Below, piece after piece: positions 9,426 to 18,498 of a stretch of DNA of 64,000 nt (within the stretch, counting starts at the first letter, position 1; every line of letters starts with the position of its first letter). The position numbers and the translations under genes are program-made. The notes below the pieces were generated by a model. The model ran no database searches. It saw nothing but the letters and a program-made list of their open reading frames with translations, and was not told the DNA's origin. Source of the stretch: Clostridium cadaveris (GTDB lineage: Bacteria; Bacillota; Clostridia; Clostridiales; Clostridiaceae); NCBI RefSeq assembly GCF_020911725.1, contig NZ_CP076620.1, positions 872,501 to 936,500 on the forward strand. Direction: 5' to 3'.

Positions 9426-9483
9426 AATTTATGAGGGTTACCTCTAAATTTGATCAGCAAATTTTTGGAAGGAGGTAACTGCT

Positions 9484-10029
9484 ATGAAAAAAATTATTGA
9501 AAAATTTTATTACTCTTATAAGGAGATGAAAAACGTAAGATCTTTAGTTGCGATATCGCTCCTTGTGGCACTACAGTTGGTTTTATCGTTCTTTAGAATT
9601 GATATTCTGCCAACGTTGAGACTAAGCTTTGCATTTATTGCAATCTTTTTAATGGGAACCATGTATGGTCCTGTAGCTGCGGGACTTGGAGCAGGCATGG
9701 GAGATATAATAGGCTATATTATAAAACCCACTGGACCATATTTTTTCGGATTTACTTTTAATGCTATACTGGGAGGAATAATCGTAGGATTATTTATGTA
9801 TAGATCAAAACTTTCCTTATGGAGGGTAATTGGTGCTAGAACGTGTATAACATTATTTGTAAATTTAATTCTTAATACATGGTGGTTATCTATAATAGGT
9901 GGAAAAGCGTTTATGGTTTTATTAATACCTAGAATAGCAAAAAATCTTATAATGCTTCCTATAGAAATCATAATTGTATGGTGTCTTTTGAAAGCTTTAG
10001 ATGGAAAATTGAAAAGAAGTTGTGTATAA
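9484..10029 (+). CDS. folT: Folate ECF transporter substrate-binding S component FolT
   Basis: Integral membrane S component (181 residues) that captures folate and works with a shared energy-coupling module (EcfA1, EcfA2, EcfT) encoded elsewhere. It shows about six membrane segments and the family-typical N-terminal half (RSLVAISLLVALQLVLS, then GPVAAGLGAGMGDIIGY and GPYFFGFTFNA). The ATG follows GGAGGTAACTGCT; that binding site is part of the riboswitch expression platform. Specificity for folate is supported mainly by the THF riboswitch directly upstream. Confidence 0.9.
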   Translation: MKKIIEKFYYSYKEMKNVRSLVAISLLVALQLVLSFFRIDILPTLRLSFAFIAIFLMGTMYGPVAAGLGAGMGDIIGYIIKPTGPYFFGFTFNAILGGIIVGLFMYRSKLSLWRVIGARTCITLFVNLILNTWWLSIIGGKAFMVLLIPRIAKNLIMLPIEIIIVWCLLKALDGKLKRSCV

Positions 10030-10033
10030 AAAT

Positions 10034-10068
10034 ATACCCATGAGTGCAATGCTCATGGGTATTCTTAA
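10034..10068 (+). terminator. Terminator after folT
   Basis: ATACCCATGAG and CTCATGGGTAT form a perfect 11-bp stem with a 7-nt loop, followed by a weak U tract (TCTTAATATT). Confidence 0.75.
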
Positions 10069-10191
10069 TATTACGGTGATTTATTAAGTTTCAATGATTT
10101 TACAGTTATTTTAATAGGTTAATAATGTTATAATAAGTAGACGAATAAAGTTGTCAAAGGACTTAAATTTTATATTAAAGGAGGAGAGAAT

Positions 10192-11721
10192 TTGACGGAG
10201 ATATTTAATGCTGTAAATAGCTTTTTTGAATTTATAGTACCTATAACTGATTTTCTATGGGATTTTCCGACTAATATAGACTGGTACTCTAAAATACCTG
10301 TTTTAGGAGGAATGTCATTAGCAGTTATACTACTTTTAGGAACAGGAATATACTTTACCTTTAAGACATCTTTTGTACAATGCAAGAGATTTAAAAGAGG
10401 GATAAAGATATTAGCCCAGAAGAAAAGCAGTGAGATAGGGGTCAGCCCTTTAGCATCATTTTTATTAAGTTCAGCTATGAGAATAGGACCAGGAAACATA
10501 GTTGGAGTTACTGGTGCTATAAGTGTAGGTGGTCCAGGAACTTTATTTTGGATGTGGCTTTCTGCCTTTTTTGGAATGGCTACTGCTTTTTCAGAAGCTG
10601 TTTTAGCTCAGGTGTTCAAGGAAAGAAAAGGTGATGAGTTTGTAGGAGGATTGCCTTTTTACGGAAAAAGGATTTTAGGTAACAAGAGATGGATTGGAAT
10701 TATACTTTCTATAATATTTATAGTATATGCACTATTCTGCATACCAGCTCAGACCTTTAATATTATAACAAGCTTAGGTTCTATAGCGGAAACTGTAACA
10801 GGAGGTCCTATAGATAGACAGTCAGTTGTATATTATACTATTACAATATTGCTTATAATATCAGTAGCGGCTACTGTATTTGGAGGAATAAAGAGAGTAA
10901 CTAAGGTTACAGATAGACTTGTTCCTATAATGGCACTTGTATATATAGGAATAACTATAGTAGTAATAACATTTAACCTAGATAAAATACCATATTTCTT
11001 TAGTGCAGTGTTTAAGGGAGCATTTACTCCTGAAGCTATATTTGGAGGAGCATTTGGAATAGCATTATCACAAGGGATAAAGAGAGGTCTTATGTCAAAT
11101 GAGGCTGGACAAGGAACAATAACTATGGCTGCAGCAGTTGCGGATAATAAGCATCCGGCAGAGCAGGGATTTGTTCAAGCGATAGGTGTATTTTTAGATA
11201 CTATGGTAATATGCACAATGACTGGATTCGTTGTAGTAATGGCAAGTGTCTGGAATGGAGTAGGAGCAGCTGCATGGGAAACTATAAGAAGTGCTAAGCT
11301 TCCGCTTTATCTTACATCACTTCAAAATCTAATACCTGGAACATCTTTTGATGGAATCATAACAGTAATAGTATCTTTATGCTATGCATTGTTTGCATTT
11401 ACAACACTTATAGGGATGATATTATTTGCAGAGATATCAGGTAATTTCATATCTAGAAGCAAAAAATTCATAACATCTTTAAGAGCATTAGGAGCACTTA
11501 TATTTGTTCCTTTTGGATGTTTGACAGTTTTATCAGGATTAGAACTTGGAAACCTATGGTATATATCTGACTTGGTAAATATAATAGTTGTATATGCTAA
11601 TGTTCCTATACTTCTTATAGGAAGTAAAATAGTATTTAAAGTACTAGATCATTACAATAAAACTGATGGTGGAAAGTTCTGTTCTATTGACATTGGAATT
11701 GAAACAGATTATTGGAAATAA
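10192..11721 (+). CDS. Alanine/glycine:cation symporter (AgcS/AlsT family)
   Basis: Sodium-coupled amino-acid symporter of 509 residues with about ten membrane segments. Family marks include RIGPGNIVGVTGAISVGGPG near residue 103 and SNEAGQGTITMAAAV near 305, both part of the alanine/glycine carrier signature. The start is TTG, preceded at 6 nt by GGAGGAG. It stands alone between two terminators and a divergently placed neighbour, so it forms a single-gene unit. Alanine is the usual substrate in this family; the sequence alone cannot separate alanine from glycine. Confidence 0.9.
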   Translation: MTEIFNAVNSFFEFIVPITDFLWDFPTNIDWYSKIPVLGGMSLAVILLLGTGIYFTFKTSFVQCKRFKRGIKILAQKKSSEIGVSPLASFLLSSAMRIGPGNIVGVTGAISVGGPGTLFWMWLSAFFGMATAFSEAVLAQVFKERKGDEFVGGLPFYGKRILGNKRWIGIILSIIFIVYALFCIPAQTFNIITSLGSIAETVTGGPIDRQSVVYYTITILLIISVAATVFGGIKRVTKVTDRLVPIMALVYIGITIVVITFNLDKIPYFFSAVFKGAFTPEAIFGGAFGIALSQGIKRGLMSNEAGQGTITMAAAVADNKHPAEQGFVQAIGVFLDTMVICTMTGFVVVMASVWNGVGAAAWETIRSAKLPLYLTSLQNLIPGTSFDGIITVIVSLCYALFAFTTLIGMILFAEISGNFISRSKKFITSLRALGALIFVPFGCLTVLSGLELGNLWYISDLVNIIVVYANVPILLIGSKIVFKVLDHYNKTDGGKFCSIDIGIETDYWK

Positions 11722-11739
11722 TATAAGAAAGAACGAAAA

Positions 11740-11768
11740 AATAACCGTACACATTGTGTGCGGTTATT
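11740..11768. terminator. Bidirectional terminator between symporter and CarD-like gene
   Basis: AATAACCGTACAC pairs with GTGTGCGGTTATT (13 bp, 3-nt loop). An A run on the left gives a U tract for minus-strand transcripts. The stem overlaps the stop codon of the minus-strand gene. Confidence 0.75.
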
Positions 11769-12264
11769 GCTTTACTTTAGAGAGTAAATCATCTAATAAA
11801 TCTGCAGCATTTTCTGTAGTTATATCTTTTGCAAGACTAATTTCATCTATAAGTGATGAAGTTGTACTAGTAAGCATCTGCTTTTCACTAGAATTTAGGT
11901 GATGATGAGTTTGGACTTCTGTAAGATTTAATATTACTTCTATATAGTCTTTTATTGTAGAAGATTTTAATTTTAATGAGTTTTGAAGCATTCTTTCTTT
12001 TAAATTGCATTCATTCATCTCGCAGAGATCTTCAGCAAAATCATCAATGTGATCAAATGCATCATCTAAGTCTTCAGAATTACTCAAAAGCCTTATGTTA
12101 GAATTTTTAAGACGTTTTTTAGGGAGCATTATTTCTAAACTACTATTCCTAAATTTTATTTTGTAATATGTCTGCAATTCACCTAAAAACGGTTCTTCTT
12201 GTATAGATACTATTGTACCAATACCTTGGTTAGGATATACGATTGTGTCACTAATATTAAACAA
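11764..12264 (-). CDS. CarD-like RNA polymerase-interacting regulator
   Basis: A 166-residue protein with an N-terminal CarD/TRCF RNA polymerase-interaction domain (about 1-60: FNISDTIVYPNQGIGTIVSI, then YYKIKFRNSSLEIMLPKKRL) and a helical C-terminal part that would contact promoter DNA. CarD proteins bind the RNA polymerase beta subunit and tune initiation. The start is TTG with GGAGGTG upstream. A possible minus-strand promoter lies just ahead of it. It is convergent with the symporter gene and shares its terminator. Confidence 0.85.
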   Translation of the reverse strand: MFNISDTIVYPNQGIGTIVSIQEEPFLGELQTYYKIKFRNSSLEIMLPKKRLKNSNIRLLSNSEDLDDAFDHIDDFAEDLCEMNECNLKERMLQNSLKLKSSTIKDYIEVILNLTEVQTHHHLNSSEKQMLTSTTSSLIDEISLAKDITTENAADLLDDLLSKVKQ

Positions 12265-12293
12265 AAAAACACCTCCAATATGATATTAATTAT

Positions 12294-12322
12294 ATTATAA
12301 CATATTAAAGGAATAATATAAA
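12294..12322 (-). promoter_or_regulatory. Possible promoter of the CarD-like gene
   Basis: On the minus strand TTTATA and TATAAT are separated by 17 nt, about 20 nt upstream of the binding site. The AT-rich context makes chance matches likely. Confidence 0.35.
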
Positions 12323-12681
12323 ATTTTTATTATATCATAATGATTTAAAAGGTGTCAATATGTAAAAAATGTGGTAATGTATACGTTTTTATAGAGAAGA
12401 ATGAAATTTTTCTATAATGCTGCATAAAAAGTTATATTATAAAATACTTAAATAAAAAGGAAAGATATTTTATATTTTTTGAGTATATAATAACTATACT
12501 TTACTTTTAATATACATATACTAATTAAAATTAGTAATACTAAACATATAGAATATTAATGTAAACAAAGTGAAGCAAAGGTATGACTTGCCAACGATTA
12601 AAAAAATAGAAATACCCAAAAATATTAGAAAAAATTTTTATAAATCTATTGATTTATTATAAAAAAAGCTATAAAATAACA
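12323..12681. other. AT-rich intergenic region between divergent regulators
   Basis: About 360 bases with no coding potential that I recognise. It holds an imperfect hairpin (TATAGA...TCTATA, near 12391-12417) and the short palindrome ACTAATTaaaATTAGT near 12519-12533. Neither can be assigned a role. Confidence 0.4.
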
Positions 12682-12711
12682 TTGTTTGTTTAGTAAAAAT
12701 AAACATATAGT
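12682..12711 (+). promoter_or_regulatory. Promoter with an overlapping inverted-repeat operator for the polyamine operon
   Basis: TTGTTT and TATAGT lie 18 nt apart. The inverted repeat TGTTTagtaaaaatAAACA (12687-12705) fills the spacer, where a bound XRE regulator would block polymerase. Since the next gene encodes such a regulator, autoregulation is inferred. A second TATAAT at 12717-12722 lies very close to the ribosome binding site and is less likely. Confidence 0.45.
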
Positions 12712-12746
12712 TTAGATATAATACACAAGTATTGGAGGTAAGTTTT

Positions 12747-13286
12747 ATGGAAATTGGAGATAAGATTAGAAGATTAAGGATGGAAAAGCAGCTAACTCAA
12801 GAAGAACTAGCGAATAGGTGTGAATTATCTAAAGGATTCATATCTCAAATAGAAAATGAATTAACTTCACCTTCAATAGCAACTCTTGTGGATATACTTC
12901 AGGTGCTGGGAACAAATCTTAAGGAGTTCTTCAGTGAGGAAACCAGTGAAAGAGTTAGATTTACAGCAGATGATATGTTTGAAACAGAGGATGACGAATT
13001 AAAATATAAATTAAAATGGCTTGTGCCAGATGCACAAAAGAATGAAATGGAGCCTATAATGCTCACATTAGAGCCATTTGGAAAATATAAAGAGGAAGAA
13101 CCTCATGAGGGAGAAGAATTTGGATACGTATTAGCGGGAATAATACACCTTCACATAGGTGAAAAGGTGTATAAGATAAGAAAAGGAGAGAGCTTTTACT
13201 TTCAACCAAAGGAAAGACATTATATTTCCAATGAAGGAAAGACAGATGCCAAGGTAATCTGGGTAAGCACTCCGCCATCATTTTAG
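12747..13286 (+). CDS. XRE-family regulator with C-terminal cupin domain, polyamine operon
   Basis: Regulator of 179 residues: an N-terminal HTH_3 domain (IGDKIRRLRMEKQLTQEELANRC, recognition helix around SKGFISQIEN) and a C-terminal cupin about 105-175 (EEPHEGEEFGYVLAG, GESFYFQPKERHYI). This is the PuuR-like layout, in which the cupin probably senses a small ligand. The ATG was chosen because GGAGG lies 8 nt upstream; a TTG 15 nt earlier would overlap that site. It is 20 nt upstream of potA in the same direction, so it probably controls the polyamine importer in response to polyamine levels. Confidence 0.88.
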   Translation: MEIGDKIRRLRMEKQLTQEELANRCELSKGFISQIENELTSPSIATLVDILQVLGTNLKEFFSEETSERVRFTADDMFETEDDELKYKLKWLVPDAQKNEMEPIMLTLEPFGKYKEEEPHEGEEFGYVLAGIIHLHIGEKVYKIRKGESFYFQPKERHYISNEGKTDAKVIWVSTPPSF

Positions 13287-13306
13287 AGAATAAGAGGTGT
13301 TAGGTA

Positions 13307-14350
13307 ATGGAAAACATAATAGAAATTAAAAATCTTTCAAAACAATACGATGATTTAAAAGTATTGGATAGTATAAATTTAAACATAAGAAAAAATGAAT
13401 TTGTAACTTTACTTGGACCTAGTGGATGTGGAAAGACGACCACCTTAAAGATAATAGCAGGATTTGAAACCTGTGATGATGGTGAGGTAATTTTTGAAGA
13501 TAAAAAGATAAATGATGTACCTCCATTTGATAGACAGATAAACACTGTATTCCAAAAGTATGCTTTATTTCCTCATATGAATGTATATGAAAACATAGCT
13601 TTTGGTCTTAGAATAAAGAAATTATCAAAGTCAATAATAGATACAAAGGTAAAAGAAGTATTAAAGCTTGTATCATTGGAAGGGTTTGAAAAGAGAAATA
13701 TAGATTCACTAAGTGGAGGACAGCAACAGAGAGTAGCTATAGCAAGAGCAATAGTAAATGAACCAAGAGTTCTTCTTTTAGATGAGCCTTTAGGAGCTTT
13801 AGACTTGAAGCTTAGAAAAGAGATGCAGATAGAGCTTAAAAAGATTCAAAAACAACTTGGAATAACTTTTATATTTGTTACTCATGACCAAGAAGAGGCA
13901 CTTACCATGTCAGATACAGTTGTGGTTATGAATAAAGGAGTTATTCAGCAAATGGGAACTCCTCAAGATATATACAATGAACCTGAAAATAGATTCGTTG
14001 CAAAGTTCATAGGAGAAAGCAACATATTCGACGGAGTTATGCTTGAGGATTATAAAATTCAAGTATGTAATAAGGTATTTGAGTGTGTAGATAAAGGTTT
14101 CGCTAAAAATGAACCAGTTGATGTGGTAATAAGACCAGAGGACGTAAAGATGGTAGCTGCTGGTAAAGGTATGTTAGAAGGAATAGTAAAGTCAATAGTA
14201 TTTAAGGGAGTTCATTATGAACTAGAAGTAGAGGAAAGCGGAAGAACATGGCTTATTCACAATACTCAGTGTGCACAAATAGGTGCGACTATAGGAATGG
14301 ATTTATATCCAGAAGATTTTCATATCATGACAAAATCAGGTGATGAATAA
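13307..14350 (+). CDS. potA: Spermidine/putrescine ABC transporter ATP-binding protein PotA
   Basis: ATPase of a polyamine importer (347 residues). It shows Walker [10 protein letters not shown] near residue 38, a Q-loop ([10 protein letters not shown]), the ABC signature LSGGQQQR near 135, Walker B LLLDEP near 156, the switch His in VTHDQEEA, and a C-terminal TOBE-like domain (RPEDVKM onward). It follows the cupin regulator and overlaps potB by one base, which indicates translational coupling. The four genes potA-D match a complete PotABCD system. Confidence 0.93.
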   Translation: MENIIEIKNLSKQYDDLKVLDSINLNIRKNEFVTLLGPSGCGKTTTLKIIAGFETCDDGEVIFEDKKINDVPPFDRQINTVFQKYALFPHMNVYENIAFGLRIKKLSKSIIDTKVKEVLKLVSLEGFEKRNIDSLSGGQQQRVAIARAIVNEPRVLLLDEPLGALDLKLRKEMQIELKKIQKQLGITFIFVTHDQEEALTMSDTVVVMNKGVIQQMGTPQDIYNEPENRFVAKFIGESNIFDGVMLEDYKIQVCNKVFECVDKGFAKNEPVDVVIRPEDVKMVAAGKGMLEGIVKSIVFKGVHYELEVEESGRTWLIHNTQCAQIGATIGMDLYPEDFHIMTKSGDE

Positions 14351-15192
14351 TGAAAAAGAAAAAAGATTATTTAGCTTATCCATATGTGTTATGGAGTGTA
14401 ATATTTATAGTAGTTCCTTTACTTTTAATAATCTTCTTCAGCTGTACTAAAACAGAAGGAGGAGAATATGTATTTTCCTTAGATAACTTTACTAGACTAA
14501 TGAATCCAATTTATTTAAAAGTTTTCGGGCGTTCCATATGGCTTGCATTTTTGTCTACATTATTATGTTTAATAATAGGATATCCAGTGTCATATATAAT
14601 ATCTAAAAAACCAGATCATAAGAAGGGTATGCTTATATTGCTATTTATACTTCCAATGTGGATGAATTTTCTTTTAAGAACTTATGCTTGGATGTCTATA
14701 TTGGGAAAAAATGGACTTTTAAACACGCTATTAACTTCTATTGGACTAGATCCAGTAAGTATTTTATATACAAATGGTGCAGTGCTTTTAGGTATGGTAT
14801 ATAACTTCCTACCATTTATGGTACTACCTATATACACTTCACTTTTAAAGATTGACCAAGATTTGGTTAATGCAGCTTACGATTTAGGAGCTGGAAAATT
14901 TAAGGTATTCACAAAGGTTATTTTTCCATTAAGCATACCAGGAGTTGTATCTGGTATAACAATGGTGTTTATGCCTGCAGTTTCTACCTTCGTTATATCG
15001 CGACTTTTGGGAGGAGGACAATACACTCTTCTTGGAAACTTGATAGAGCAGCAATTTACAACTGTTGGAGATTGGAACTTTGGTTCAGCTATATCAATAG
15101 TTATGATGCTGTTAATATTAATTTGTATGGGACTTACATCTAAGTTCTCTGATGAAGATGAAGAGGAGAGAGGAGGCAGACTATTGTGGTAA
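14350..15192 (+). CDS. potB: Spermidine/putrescine ABC transporter permease PotB
   Basis: First of two permeases (280 residues), with about six membrane segments. The cytoplasmic loop contacting PotA is visible near residue 175 (AAYDLGAGKFKVFTKVIFPLS), an EAA-type motif. Its N-terminus (YPYVLWSVIFIVVPLLLIIFFS) matches the PotB/PotH group. It overlaps both neighbours: potA by one base and potC by seven. Confidence 0.92.
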   Translation: MKKKKDYLAYPYVLWSVIFIVVPLLLIIFFSCTKTEGGEYVFSLDNFTRLMNPIYLKVFGRSIWLAFLSTLLCLIIGYPVSYIISKKPDHKKGMLILLFILPMWMNFLLRTYAWMSILGKNGLLNTLLTSIGLDPVSILYTNGAVLLGMVYNFLPFMVLPIYTSLLKIDQDLVNAAYDLGAGKFKVFTKVIFPLSIPGVVSGITMVFMPAVSTFVISRLLGGGQYTLLGNLIEQQFTTVGDWNFGSAISIVMMLLILICMGLTSKFSDEDEEERGGRLLW

Positions 15193-15956
15193 AGAAGATA
15201 ACCTCTAATGTATATTTATCAGCAATATTTGTGTTTTTATATGCACCTATATTTGCTCTCATATTATTTTCTTTCAATGATTCTAAATCTATGGCAAAGT
15301 GGCAAGGATTTACTTTTAAATGGTATCAGGAGCTTATGCACAATGAGGCTATATTATCAGCTCTTAGAACCACTATATTAGTTGCTGTTGTTGCATCTAT
15401 AGCAGCTACAATAATTGGAACTATAAGTGCTATAGGAATCCACAAAATGAAAGGTGCCAAAAAGTCAGTGCTTCTTAATATAAATTATCTTCCAGTATTA
15501 AACCCAGATATAGTTACAGCTATAGGGCTTATGAGTTTATTTATCTTTTTAAATTTAGACTTAGGACTTGGCACTATGATACTTGCACATATAACTTTTG
15601 ATATTCCATATGTAGTATTGTCAGTGCTCCCTAGATTAAAGCAATTACCACAAAATATAGAAGAGGCAGCAATGGATCTTGGAGCAAAGCCAATGTATGC
15701 ACTTAGGAAGGTAATATTACCTCAAATAAAACCAGGAATAATTTCAGGATTTTTAATTGCATTTACTATGTCTATAGATGATTTTGTTATAAGTTTCTTT
15801 AATACGGGAAGTGGTGTTTCTAACCTTTCTATTGAAGTATACTCTATGGCGAGAAGAGGAATAAAACCTGAAATAAATGCTTTATCAACTTTAATGTTTG
15901 TATCAGTTTTAGTATTATTACTACTTGCAAATAAAAGACAGCCAGTAAATAAGTAA
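15186..15956 (+). CDS. potC: Spermidine/putrescine ABC transporter permease PotC
   Basis: Second permease (256 residues) of the polyamine importer. The EAA loop is EEAAMDLGAKPMYALRKVILPQI near residue 160, followed by SGFLIAFTMSIDDFVISFF, a segment typical of PotC. The start is a GTG inside the end of potB, with GAGGAGAGAGGAGG-like purines upstream, so translation is probably coupled. About six membrane segments. Confidence 0.92.
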   Translation: MVKKITSNVYLSAIFVFLYAPIFALILFSFNDSKSMAKWQGFTFKWYQELMHNEAILSALRTTILVAVVASIAATIIGTISAIGIHKMKGAKKSVLLNINYLPVLNPDIVTAIGLMSLFIFLNLDLGLGTMILAHITFDIPYVVLSVLPRLKQLPQNIEEAAMDLGAKPMYALRKVILPQIKPGIISGFLIAFTMSIDDFVISFFNTGSGVSNLSIEVYSMARRGIKPEINALSTLMFVSVLVLLLLANKRQPVNK

Positions 15957-15977
15957 CACAAAGAAAGAGGTGCTTGT

Positions 15978-17027
15978 ATGAAAAATATAAAGAAAATTAT
16001 AGCGTTAGCTTTAACATCAGTGATATCTGTAGGACTTTTAGCAGGATGTGGATCAAAATCATCAGCTGAGGTTTTAAACATATATAATGTAGGAGATTAT
16101 ATAGATGAAGATTTAATTCCTAAATTTGAAAAAGAAACAGGAATAAAAGTAGTCTATGAAAAATATGACACTAATGAAATTATGTATCAAAAAATAAAGA
16201 GTGGTGGTTCTAAATATGATTTAGTATTTCCATCTGACTATATGATAGAAAAAATGATAAAAGAAGATCTTTTGCAAAAAATAGATTATAGCAACATACC
16301 TAATTATAAAAATATAGATGAGAAATTTAAAAATGCATCATATGATCCAAAAGATGAATATTCTGTTCCATATTTTTGGGGTACTTTTGGAATAATGTAC
16401 AATAAAACTATGGTAAGTGATCCTATAGAGAGTTGGGATATACTTTGGAATGAAAAATACAAACAACAAATTCTTATGCTTGACTCAGTAAGAGATACTA
16501 TGGGAATAGCGCTTATGAAGCTTGGATACTCTCAAAATAGTATTAATGAGGCAGAACTTCAAAAAGCTAAGGAAGAGCTTATAAAGCAAAGACCTCTTGT
16601 TCTTGCTTATGGAAATGACGATATAAAAGATAGACTCTTAGGTGGAGAGGCAGCCATGGGAATAGTATATTCTGGTGATGCCATAACTCTTATGGAGGAA
16701 GATAAGAATTTAGCTTATGCTATTCCTAAAACAGGAACTAATAAATGGATAGATGCTATGTGTATACCATATAATGCAGAAAATAAAAAGGAAGCTGAAA
16801 AGTTTATAAACTTTATGCTTGATGCACAAAATGCAAAGCAAAATATAGATTATATAAATTACTCAACTCCAAATAAGGCTGCATTTGAATTACTAGATGA
16901 AGAGGTTAAAAACAATCCAGTAGCATATCCAAGTGATGATATTGTAAAGAAGAGTGAATTCTTTATAGATTTAGGAGATAAAATTAAATTATACGATGAT
17001 TTGTGGCTTGAGATAAAATCAAAATAA
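15978..17027 (+). CDS. potD: Spermidine/putrescine-binding lipoprotein PotD
   Basis: Substrate-binding lipoprotein (349 residues) of the polyamine importer. A lipoprotein signal peptide ends in the lipobox LLAGC (Cys about 24). The mature protein has the family hallmarks LNIYNVGDYIDEDLIPKFEKE, KYDLVFPSDYMIEKM and VPYFWGTFGIMYN, then a C-terminal lobe with NKWIDAMCIPYNA. In Gram-positives it would sit on the outer face of the membrane and feed PotBC. It lies 21 nt after potC and is followed by a strong terminator, closing the operon. Confidence 0.93.
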   Translation: MKNIKKIIALALTSVISVGLLAGCGSKSSAEVLNIYNVGDYIDEDLIPKFEKETGIKVVYEKYDTNEIMYQKIKSGGSKYDLVFPSDYMIEKMIKEDLLQKIDYSNIPNYKNIDEKFKNASYDPKDEYSVPYFWGTFGIMYNKTMVSDPIESWDILWNEKYKQQILMLDSVRDTMGIALMKLGYSQNSINEAELQKAKEELIKQRPLVLAYGNDDIKDRLLGGEAAMGIVYSGDAITLMEEDKNLAYAIPKTGTNKWIDAMCIPYNAENKKEAEKFINFMLDAQNAKQNIDYINYSTPNKAAFELLDEEVKNNPVAYPSDDIVKKSEFFIDLGDKIKLYDDLWLEIKSK

Positions 17028-17041
17028 TAGTCATTAAAAGA

Positions 17042-17090
17042 AGGTGTGTTTCAAAATGTATAATTCATATTGAAACACACCTATTTTTAT
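17042..17090 (+). terminator. Terminator of the polyamine operon
   Basis: AGGTGTGTTTCAA and TTGAAACACACCT make a perfect 13-bp stem with a 15-nt loop, followed by ATTTTTATATTT. Confidence 0.88.
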
Positions 17091-17144
17091 ATTTCCTTAA
17101 TAATAGTAAATAAAAGCTAAGATTATAAAAAAATTATAAAATGT

Positions 17145-17170
17145 TGTAACGAAATAGAAACTTCTAAGTC
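17145..17170 (+). promoter_or_regulatory. Possible ECF-type autoregulated promoter
   Basis: TGTAAC and GTC are separated by 17 nt, about 25 nt ahead of the GTG start. The pair resembles ECF promoters (AAC at -35, CGTC-like at -10). It is offered because ECF genes are often autoregulated; the match is short. Confidence 0.35.
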
Positions 17171-17195
17171 TTATATATGAAAGTGAGGTGAAATA

Positions 17196-17672
17196 GTGAC
17201 TGAATTTAGTAAAATATATGATGAATATTTTCAATATGTTTATAGATATACATTATCTTTATGTCAAGATGCAGCTATAGCAGAAGATGTGACACAAGAA
17301 ACATTTTTTAAGGCACTGAAAAGCATTGATAAATTTAATGGCAAATGTAAACTTCAAGTATGGCTCTGTCAAATTGCAAAAAATACTTATTTTTCTTATT
17401 GCGAAAAAGAGAAAAGTAAGATGAAAAAAGAGATAAGTGAAATCCAAACTGATTCAAAAGAAATTGAAAAAGGACTTATAAATAATGAAACGGCATTTGA
17501 AATACACAAATTGCTCCATAAACTTCAAGAACCATATAAGGAAGTATTTACACTTAGAACTTTTGGAGAATTATCATTTGCTCAAATCGGAGAACTATTT
17601 GGAAAAACGGAGAGTTGGGCACGAGTCACATATCATCGTGCAAAATTAAAGCTTAAGGAGGATTTAGTATGA
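17196..17672 (+). CDS. ECF-family RNA polymerase sigma factor
   Basis: Sigma-70 family factor of 158 residues. Region 2 covers about residues 5-70 (YDEYFQYVYRYTLSLCQDAAIAEDVTQETFFKA) and region 4 about 100-155 (EPYKEVFTLRTFGELSFAQIGELFGKTESWARVTYHRAK). It directs polymerase to a small stress or envelope regulon that is not defined here. The start is GTG with GAGGTGAA upstream. It overlaps the next gene through ATGA, the usual sign of a sigma/anti-sigma pair. Confidence 0.9.
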   Translation: MTEFSKIYDEYFQYVYRYTLSLCQDAAIAEDVTQETFFKALKSIDKFNGKCKLQVWLCQIAKNTYFSYCEKEKSKMKKEISEIQTDSKEIEKGLINNETAFEIHKLLHKLQEPYKEVFTLRTFGELSFAQIGELFGKTESWARVTYHRAKLKLKEDLV

Positions 17673-18103
17673 AAATATCTTGTGATGTCATAAGAGACTT
17701 ATTACCTCTATATTACGATAATGTATGCAGTGAAGATAGCAAAATACTTGTAGAGGAACATTTGGCACAGTGTGAAAGCTGTAGAGAGGAACTTAAAAAA
17801 TTTGATATAGAAATTAAATATAATACAGTAAATTTAGAGGATGGTAAGGCAATGAAAAAAATCGCAAAAGCATGGAAACAAGATAAAGCAAAAGCATTTA
17901 CCAAAGGAGTTACGATAACATCATTATTAATGAGTGTAATGTGTTTAGTTATGTTTAACGTAATAGGGTCTGAAGTTTTAGAAGATGGAACTTTGGTTGA
18001 ACCATTTATATTAATTCCACTATTTTATTTGTTTGCATTTATTGCACTTATATCAGGAATCTCATTGTTTTTCATTTCAAAATATAGAGCGAAACAAGGA
18101 TAA
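17669..18103 (+). CDS. Zinc-finger (zf-HC2) membrane anti-sigma factor
   Basis: A 144-residue protein with an N-terminal anti-sigma zinc-finger: Cys at position 4, then HLAQCESCREEL near residues 28-39, giving the HxxxCxxC pattern. Two C-terminal membrane segments follow (about 75-95 and 110-135). It would hold the upstream ECF sigma factor at the membrane until a signal releases it. Start and partner stop overlap by four bases, so they are coupled. The extracytoplasmic part is very short, so the signal may be sensed in the membrane. Confidence 0.85.
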   Translation: MKISCDVIRDLLPLYYDNVCSEDSKILVEEHLAQCESCREELKKFDIEIKYNTVNLEDGKAMKKIAKAWKQDKAKAFTKGVTITSLLMSVMCLVMFNVIGSEVLEDGTLVEPFILIPLFYLFAFIALISGISLFFISKYRAKQG

Positions 18104-18109
18104 TAAGAG

Positions 18110-18148
18110 GCTCCCAATAGTTTTATATAAAACTATTGGGAGCTTTTA
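18110..18148 (+). terminator. Terminator after the sigma/anti-sigma operon
   Basis: GCTCCCAATAGTTTT and AAAACTATTGGGAGC pair perfectly (15 bp) and are followed by TTTTATC. Confidence 0.88.
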
Positions 18149-18252
18149 TCATGAGTTTATATAGATAAAACTGTGTATAAATACATAAAGTTTGTTAAAG
18201 CTGTTGACAAAATCCATATATACGCATATTATAATAGTGTAAACTGAATAAA

Positions 18253-18403
18253 ACCTCGGTAGGTGAGGTTACTACAAGGATACGGGTTGATGCCGTGAAA
18301 GAATGGAAACATTTTTAACAGGTTAGCAGGTTTGGCCGAACAAAGAAGGCTTAATCTAATTCAACTTCATTGCCTTGCAGAGCCAAAACTTGAACGAAAC
18401 GTA
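18253..18403 (+). promoter_or_regulatory. M-box (ykoK) magnesium riboswitch
   Basis: The leader follows the M-box core: GGTAGGTGAGG, then CTACAAGGATACGGGTTGATGCC, a GAAA-capped hairpin (AATGGAAACATT), AACAGGTTAGCAGG, and a 3' segment ending CAGAGCCAAAACTTGAACGAA, which corresponds to the GUGCUAAAGCUCUACGA part of the consensus. A terminator follows; CCAAAAC at the aptamer end is complementary to GTTTTGG in the terminator loop, a possible antiterminator. The downstream gene is an MgtA-type P-type ATPase, as expected. The match is divergent near the closing helix. Confidence 0.78.
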
Positions 18404-18417
18404 TTTTTATAATAACG

Positions 18418-18455
18418 CCTGCGTCATGTTTTGGTTTTGACGGAGGTTTTTTATA
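18418..18455 (+). terminator. M-box terminator (expression platform)
   Basis: CCTGCGTCA and TGACGGAGG form a 9-bp stem with one mismatch, followed by TTTTTT. It sits directly after the aptamer and would stop transcription when Mg2+ is abundant. Confidence 0.8.
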
Positions 18456-18498
18456 TTTACAAAGAAATTTTATTATAGAATTTTAGGAGGTGGAAAGA

